Shown here piece after piece: positions 62,201 to 64,000 of a stretch of 64,000 bases of DNA. Position numbers and translations under genes: made by a program. Source of the stretch: a virus. The DNA lies in IMG/VR virus record IMGVR_UViG_3300032288_005778, positions 18,389 through 82,388 of that record. The stretch is one strand, 5' to 3'. Under the pieces are notes generated by a model, which did not search any database, was not told where the DNA came from, and worked only from the letters and a program-made list of their open reading frames with translations. Position 1 is the first letter of the stretch; each line of letters starts with the position of its first letter.

Positions 62201-64000
62201 CAAAAAAGAAAATAGTTCTCGCCCAGTATTGGTGTCATACTTAGAATAAGCTTTTGAGCCACCAAAGTCAGTAGACTCTAACCCCAGTAAATTAACTAGC
62301 CACTGGTTTTTATCAAGCATTGAATATATTTTTTTACCAAAATTATTAGGTAAACTAAATGGAGTATTTTTGTCAGTTTCCTCGCTATTGTGCCAGTCAT
62401 AAACATCATTAATCTGTAATCCACCATCTTTAGTTTGGGTGTAATTAAATCCGCCTAATGTATGTGCAAGGGTAGGTAAGTTTTCATGCTTAACCATATT
62501 CACAAAGCCACCATCAGGTAAATAACCTTCTTTTTCCGCAGCTTGCATCATATTAAAAATGGTGGCAATCTCTGCCTCTCGCGCTAAAGCAGAATTAAGT
62601 TTATGCACTTGTGCTGTTCCTTGATAGAAAGCCCCTAAATGCCTTAAAGGCGTTTCAATATTTTTGGGTGTCAATCCTGAATTAGCTAAACCCATCATAA
62701 TAGTTCCAATCATAGAACCAAACGCAGTAGGCTTACTTATTCCTTTGGACTCATCGTAAACTTTTTGGGTTAATTCAGAATTTGGACTAGATGCGTTTAA
62801 AGTTGCTTCCTGAAAAGCCTCAATATTTTGTGACGGCAAAGATTGCAAGGACTTCATCTTGTTGATTACCATGTCCGTTAATCCATCAGTGGCACTGGAA
62901 ACATCAATAACACCTTTTTTAATCCCTATAGCCAACCCTGACGCTATCATTAATCCCAATGCTATCATCACCTTCGATGGTGAACTAATGCCCATGTTCT
63001 GCTTGATTTGGGACTGAATTGAATCACCTAATCCAGTGATCGCATTAGTAGCAATACCAGCATTTTTGAGTATACCCTGTTCTAATCCTTTGACAACATC
63101 CTTACCCGTCTGGACAAAATTAGCTACTGGTGCAAACTTACTTATAGCTGCATTACCCAGAGAAGCTGCTGTTCCCATTGCCACAGCCCCAGCGTTGTAC
63201 AGGTTAGCGTCGTTGCCACCGTGCATATCAGGAATTACTTTTAAGCCACCACCAAACATTTTTAACGCTTCGGCGCGTCCTATTTTATTTGCTTTTAAAT
63301 ATTGAGGAAGTACATTTTTAAATGTACTAGCGTAATTCAGTGTAGAGTCTTGTTGTGTTTGTTGCTTAGTATCTTGGTGTGCTTGTTTTAAGGACTTAGC
63401 GATCGCCATAGTTCTGAAAGCAGCCGCTACGCCGTCGTTAGCCGATCCTATGGGATTGGTGAAAGCCTTTAATCCTAGTGGAGTAACGAGTTCCGTGCCA
63501 AATTTAGCGATGTTGACTAAATGGTCAACAGCTTCTCTAGGTTGGGTAAAGGTCTTGTCTGTTACCGCATCTTTAACAAAGTTTTTGGCTGTCCCATAAG
63601 TAGCTTGGAATAAAGTCTGATCTGGGTTAGCCGCGTGGTGTTCCCCAACCTTATCAAGCATATTTAAACCCGTGCTAGTGGCGGACATAGCAATCATAGC
63701 TTTGTTGCTAATGTCGCTTAAATTGGGTATCATATACGTACCCGCCAAGCCTAAGCTAGATAAATCATTGAGAGGGTCAAATGCAGATTTAACGGTTGTC
63801 ACCATTTTCCTAGCACCCTCGGACACTTTGCTGTTCCCCTTCTGCATCCCAAAGAACAACCCAGAAGCTATCATCATCCCAATCTCAAACATCACCCAAG
63901 ATGGAGACTGGATTTTCATTTTAGCTTCAACAGTTTCAATTAAGTCATCAAGCATCTGTCTGGCAGCAGTTGACACGCCATCAGAGCCATGCTTAACACC
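50228..64000 (-). CDS. Tape measure protein, N-terminus beyond the window
   Basis: At least ~4,590 residues; the frame stays open to the right edge, so the start at 63976 is not certain. Repeated SPSxVMxxIGxMIASGL motifs lie at the N-terminal end. The tape measure domain (FNYAKDIANKLNVPSEVAANSYSQLA, near residue ~2130) is flanked by membrane-like helices (~2080, ~2330, ~2740). A degenerate M23-like segment lies near ~3530-3635, and the C-terminus has SEGERILNHRETAIWN. It sets tail length and helps DNA entry. Low-complexity KTT repeats lie near ~3760. Confidence 0.92.
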   Translation of the reverse strand, partial: GVKHGSDGVSTAARQMLDDLIETVEAKMKIQSPSWVMFEIGMMIASGLFFGMQKGNSKVSEGARKMVTTVKSAFDPLNDLSSLGLAGTYMIPNLSDISNKAMIAMSATSTGLNMLDKVGEHHAANPDQTLFQATYGTAKNFVKDAVTDKTFTQPREAVDHLVNIAKFGTELVTPLGLKAFTNPIGSANDGVAAAFRTMAIAKSLKQAHQDTKQQTQQDSTLNYASTFKNVLPQYLKANKIGRAEALKMFGGGLKVIPDMHGGNDANLYNAGAVAMGTAASLGNAAISKFAPVANFVQTGKDVVKGLEQGILKNAGIATNAITGLGDSIQSQIKQNMGISSPSKVMIALGLMIASGLAIGIKKGVIDVSSATDGLTDMVINKMKSLQSLPSQNIEAFQEATLNASSPNSELTQKVYDESKGISKPTAFGSMIGTIMMGLANSGLTPKNIETPLRHLGAFYQGTAQVHKLNSALAREAEIATIFNMMQAAEKEGYLPDGGFVNMVKHENLPTLAHTLGGFNYTQTKDGGLQINDVYDWHNSEETDKNTPFSLPNNFGKKIYSMLDKNQWLVNLLGLESTDFGGSKAYSKYDTNTGRELFSFLNKEKHDFQLGHSVHSSVIGGSPYIQTHNLNKDEFDDLIDLATKPYLKSKSIKGNPNLKSFLEHPEISKYIKATQSSDEGGIKSLVSAVKKDFGEGSKFKKVFDNIFDPVSSQLNKQYEEYYQQLDQQEKSGDYKNRLVAEDIYDKLENPNNDMTKESALSLISAHRMAGVRGDSDMQSRLHNILLAQFKANNPSSEGIGDKINKVKDLFNSGFNLKEIGGNLISSFAQGFMSANGGVLGIVTKFAKGILSAIKKVFRIASPSGEGIDTGENYASSHAIGINNQAQTAVNAARNMAEDIRNAIADPWDTPLPMNPVFQQDLDLESQAQAHIKATKEHFQKLKIQDLLSDVGVNFGADFGHEGIASNVLSSSNLLGYLNKKSANLTPLQSIVHNRLVDDFQEQRTLAAHHFAIARADGNPIDPDVLRGLDAGFNSILLRIVEFSKRLGIKGQSIDELLASNRSVVNTAAYQPPRFVAPKTPVPERQPGQTDQEYSQAVKRALAEDNNNYRKARNAYNRMMLGVNDTPTPKITQLPALPPVPVYAREIIEPVTNVPPVQRTQTTIPSIPDPWNDSVEQLVNTVKQTTKTQFLLPPARERLNINSFVQTQSNLQRLAREIVAQQPMTQLSRSQPPTTQRTSPIILPGNFVSNPNAQILSSKNFVSNPNVQILSGKNFAPNPNAQIISSQKFTPKPDAQLILPVVQGLSPAIRSTHSLAQNSISALIAANKQIQATIAGNKVTVSSRFAPIPDPWTTPPLSTPPLPTQTVKQLSNQMAGQYGPIPDSWLTSLRSTQAFKQASKLPIGQIPVTLSSTVPSFIPQPAGTTAPKYVFPPQTLGSTVPAYTFPVNPNPSTSSVPSISDNPNLNPVRPLPPTLLNQYLNLGTDLVTNIFNAVSASIRQSTLSGYASLGQVMRNAVNAALFSLADTLKQPLHQALLSQTRSMLPWFLKFIPRSFQLLPKLSFAIPFVGGMVLRLGNSIVKNLLENNILKEGGFLTNLLSSITRIDLSALSGTKTAGVAGFLKNIASPVPLLVGSRFNPLLGLGISSASPLYDAFSGILGLDKSVNPNPKKQAPTIEKVLQDQTKINRKKALLRDVKEVGTSTNINTGVGQNLAANASIASKELVENLGNTLLNSVLNSLDVPVIPRSVIQKLIGRKMGERSATIADAINAFGVEKSKAEQLLEKTVQSGRTDVGARADILTKQILRERGVTESVRNAMTPEQLAAAREKITKSPIDLTARERKLLKFMGDFESHAARMGNDVATRKRDAMAMSVLQERGMSRAERKQVQQSQGGQGLSNFADNLRDNPRTGGFMGRFTEAYASNDQDAMKELVKQGLRKTGMSAKQINNIDPKLLDTATAGLMTTLSGLQAKFREKGFDMGKALAKGLKDSMVNLANAKDDLEYNAKKALGQANFGDSVGLIFRRMFRGTAATQSQFTEMYNQMGSGVKNLLFKDRSQGDEMFPNVLQFFGSIATTLAPITTMIGAITPLLLPLAPIITGIGMAVNMVAPHVAKLIDGIQRVEALQRRFKFLGGSTEGGKAEFNYAKDIANKLNVPSEVAANSYSQLAIAAKDSKMEGQGVKELFEGITSSLSALGINGQDASLVFVAYTQILAKGKLSMEELRQQLGEKFPPAMAVFAKAMGVSVPEMNALVASGGILSQDILPKVAKVLKEDYGNAAANQAGGLVVALNKLGNVGFEITTIFTDKLGGTLAFFVNSFANILGVLSGALKDLIPLAQSFMIGFAATISIGLTIILSKFKPFLVVMTSLQSFLLATFSAITTNMMPMVIGVMSDVADGWLGAEKNLMDNMFQGISNMFVTVFGTIDSVMRSMSNNQFSFSSMFGGLIQGAQQAGNIMEWLKGVFAGFFKIIPSGLVELLAIVFMLEQGTGLMVAALWPAIKGLWGGITGIFGATAKAFYGVMGTIKSVTELMMTSSAVAGNAMNDVAVRNARSMAIVQGGLAFLSKALLHFSIGYAALMFSKGDFSDPMRESINKSTADINRHLTDVRLNINKTTEAFNKATKSVEELGNGIANALPSKGVQLDIRSLWGGGDWKWDDAVRETNAKYRTDGKGGSPQGPSAMDVIGTGALYAGGAGYGYAAGAKAAKAIVDLAVKAGPILASNAALGSAAGPRMAVPLFGRLATAIAPVVAIMGPWGLAIAGLVAAIGLTTVALDLFAPKITEAQLNNAENQGGLPPEIKQIINAKKEGERLDLASQQVIKLYNDQKLNNERLREFANSAGLDGNPNNFVAPRATMSEKQRKEFEDTDKVKNINTDIENKRKSLKAIEDNADTEVEKSAARSGDPYKKVQAELAQLEKNKKLMQLNFMANYGNKSKMDAIDKQIEEKEKEIADHRSTYKYIDTRGGIRDPENRKQIAVREGLKEELENLKKQKATLQTNIGASAQRRLNYDEIKNIDARLKKAATEFVDLQEQLRTNPSSALRSKAGTTRELIKQLQKQREGFVGSFGDITPALKRSIKDTKDKIAEIQTKSDVPEAQRKVTTKQLRETLNQLEKMLATANQFSIAEISESMYTQATNALKDAETKYNANMNANKIASNLSQSKIYNKTNLTSQQIAPELSKQQIKDLETQQSELNKSLTVKESNLKNLNVALALGVGDMAGLTSEIEKLQQDIMKDKEQISQNVLEIAKARREANQALIDQTKQVAEYYRTNIRESELAVIEYKKAIVSIKNLGFANRLRQALIGAGTNIVTEFVEGLINIFQQLGEIENIRIDQERQKLEYRNSITDMELKMSELQRSIPGLDPSKLGQFNQSLKGIGGTLLDIGKEIERINKMLGVDVVNSTNGLNMALTRVSNTFSNLNSMPSIVISLPGNPNTPVPPSLFVPGDPITPISNPKKPNNDLYRQLGIPTKQSELPAINPTAIASMSKGVLVAGIASDVPYLPPQPQLVAQALPGGKPKNNKPKPPDNAIVSPIDGMNISEFNKENYSVNSDKKITIYGGETQKLLSSITGSLLKVNANTVEVQKKINGRLLKIRYEGLDIDKNIKFGKDKRASITAGQVLGTQDGMLEGSGGVDVSVTIDGIKKNPSKFFRDAVEGKRRNPITRFGNWFFDEIDPDTEKLGLVPQNVSPSWLKKLENVSPSWLKNLGRGAWNMTTSVFGFGKRVAENNPGSRPNQAPIGPVKKPYDEQQKRNQQQAPKTTKKTTPKTTKKTTKKTTPKTTPTKTLQNTARELTEKQIRGQTLDPKTQQRLIPEASTANTRTKTQLTKEQIRLSKEQERSTIIRALTDLRKLKIETENKIADTDLRTRRGKLNTRKMFLDSDPAATEQQKFDLAYAEESLRIDEEINNRRKIVRASQMPNLSGEEINNLVKRLQSLGIKTDGKELQKLYSALQSSNTKEAQSAQNQLNALVKNKPIILQRLLDDFKIRQKIAQNTRTSDNLGIDIGVLQSQLELLKQIEKSFPLNKDILQIPSMERIVAIVGLQNQKLKSENELLEQQRTKRGTMTKEDFERRRKAIETTYKLGIEKIDMQYNTDNLAKQIEREINALDVKILIEDVGIKNLDLQAKMFAATAADGMVDVANISKRATLEQESALNRLNREILDTQNNTKLTAEQRQQRIDALKVNSGLELGAIRKQSERDTRKGELQNQKAELDAGIKVSDSAKTVLEGKGNLAKALGLELAGERIDKQIAQINLNHEYAQKRMQLKQDIENMRISNENAIALRENLDAEMALKSEAIKIQYSEFSQVLKSFTGGFKSALKEFIWNKEGSSWADSLDKLWKGISNTILDSLAEIASKYMTDALFNWIQPPAQNLNTAALQLQQAAASLSAIGSNSPMPDFPGMAGSSVLSTMGLGNIDSFSPGDFDFSSFDFDALGSADFGSLDLSGFAKGGMIDEDTLGKIQNFANGGIVGAMNKERSLTGRTPHLVVASEGERILNHRETAIWNRLQSGITGFADGGIVGGGKGEMASRIGNTTTVNVPVSVSVSGNDSEVDSARLAQTVEALVSDGIRRQLRPGGSISRGNPYKR
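52881..52941 (-). repeat. 33-bp tandem duplication in the tape measure gene
   Basis: Two copies of TTTTTTAGCCAGGATGGACT (plus-strand view), 33 nt apart and in frame, giving a repeated VSPSWLK segment. Confidence 0.8.
60126..60275 (-). repeat. Four ~45-bp tandem units in the tape measure gene
   Basis: Encodes NPNAQIL-type 15-residue units (about residues 1234-1283), slightly diverged from each other. Confidence 0.75.

Noticed and set aside
50468-63305. Many plus-strand frames opposite the tape measure gene
   Set aside because: Shadows of a long biased coding sequence; no ribosome binding sites or families.
1-64000. tRNA, rRNA, integrase and terminase genes
   Set aside because: I looked for T-loop-like motifs and for the protein motifs by eye and found none; they may lie outside the window.

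Overview
The window is AT-rich DNA with many GCGATCGC (HIP1) octamers, and with cyanobacterial protein types (NblA, a DUF5895-like protein, an MtrA-like/DUF4346-ThyA fusion). With the phage genes present, this points to a phage, prophage or phage-plasmid of a cyanobacterium, probably filamentous. No rRNA, tRNA, integrase or terminase gene is visible. The tail module is of the lambda-like, long non-contractile (siphovirus) type.

Layout. (1) 1-7 kb: a P-loop ATPase cut by the left edge, winged-helix and HNH-like proteins, a membrane-anchored protein, a DNA sliding clamp (DnaN) and a thymidylate synthase-like fusion. (2) 6.8-10.9 kb, minus strand: a TnpB-type RuvC nuclease whose 3' end runs into four identical 37-bp repeats separated by unique 32-37 nt segments (a CRISPR-like mini-array). 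Two small genes follow, carrying diverged copies of the same repeat. A restriction-associated protein lies upstream. (3) 11-17.4 kb: a possible frameshifted gene with iteron-like repeats, an L,D-transpeptidase-like protein (lysis candidate), a C5-cytosine methyltransferase, a BRO antirepressor and a partial duplication of it with a structured leader. (4) 17.4-26.4 kb: nblA in a tight operon, HTH proteins, an adenine methyltransferase-like gene, four copies of one strong promoter type, two hammerhead ribozymes at gene ends, and a divergent repressor/operator region. (5) 26.5-38.4 kb, mostly plus strand: many small early-type genes, a replication-initiator-like protein with a six-copy 15-bp repeat, DnaB helicase, a DUF5895-like protein and a Gp37/Gp68 (DUF5131) protein. 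(6) 38.4-64 kb: tail genes on the minus strand (lambda gpL, gpM, gpJ, gpI and gpK counterparts, adhesin-like paralogues and a tape-measure protein of at least about 4,590 residues). A portal-MuF fusion gene and two tiny genes interrupt them on the plus strand.

How it fits together. DnaB, the initiator-like protein, DnaN and the ThyA-like fusion would supply replication and dTMP. Two methyltransferases would mark the DNA. NblA would dismantle host phycobilisomes during infection. The HTH/RHH proteins and BRO antirepressor would control the programme. The tail genes build a very long tail. The most unusual elements are the TnpB gene fused to a CRISPR-like array and the twin hammerhead ribozymes that appear placed to cut a polycistronic mRNA between genes.
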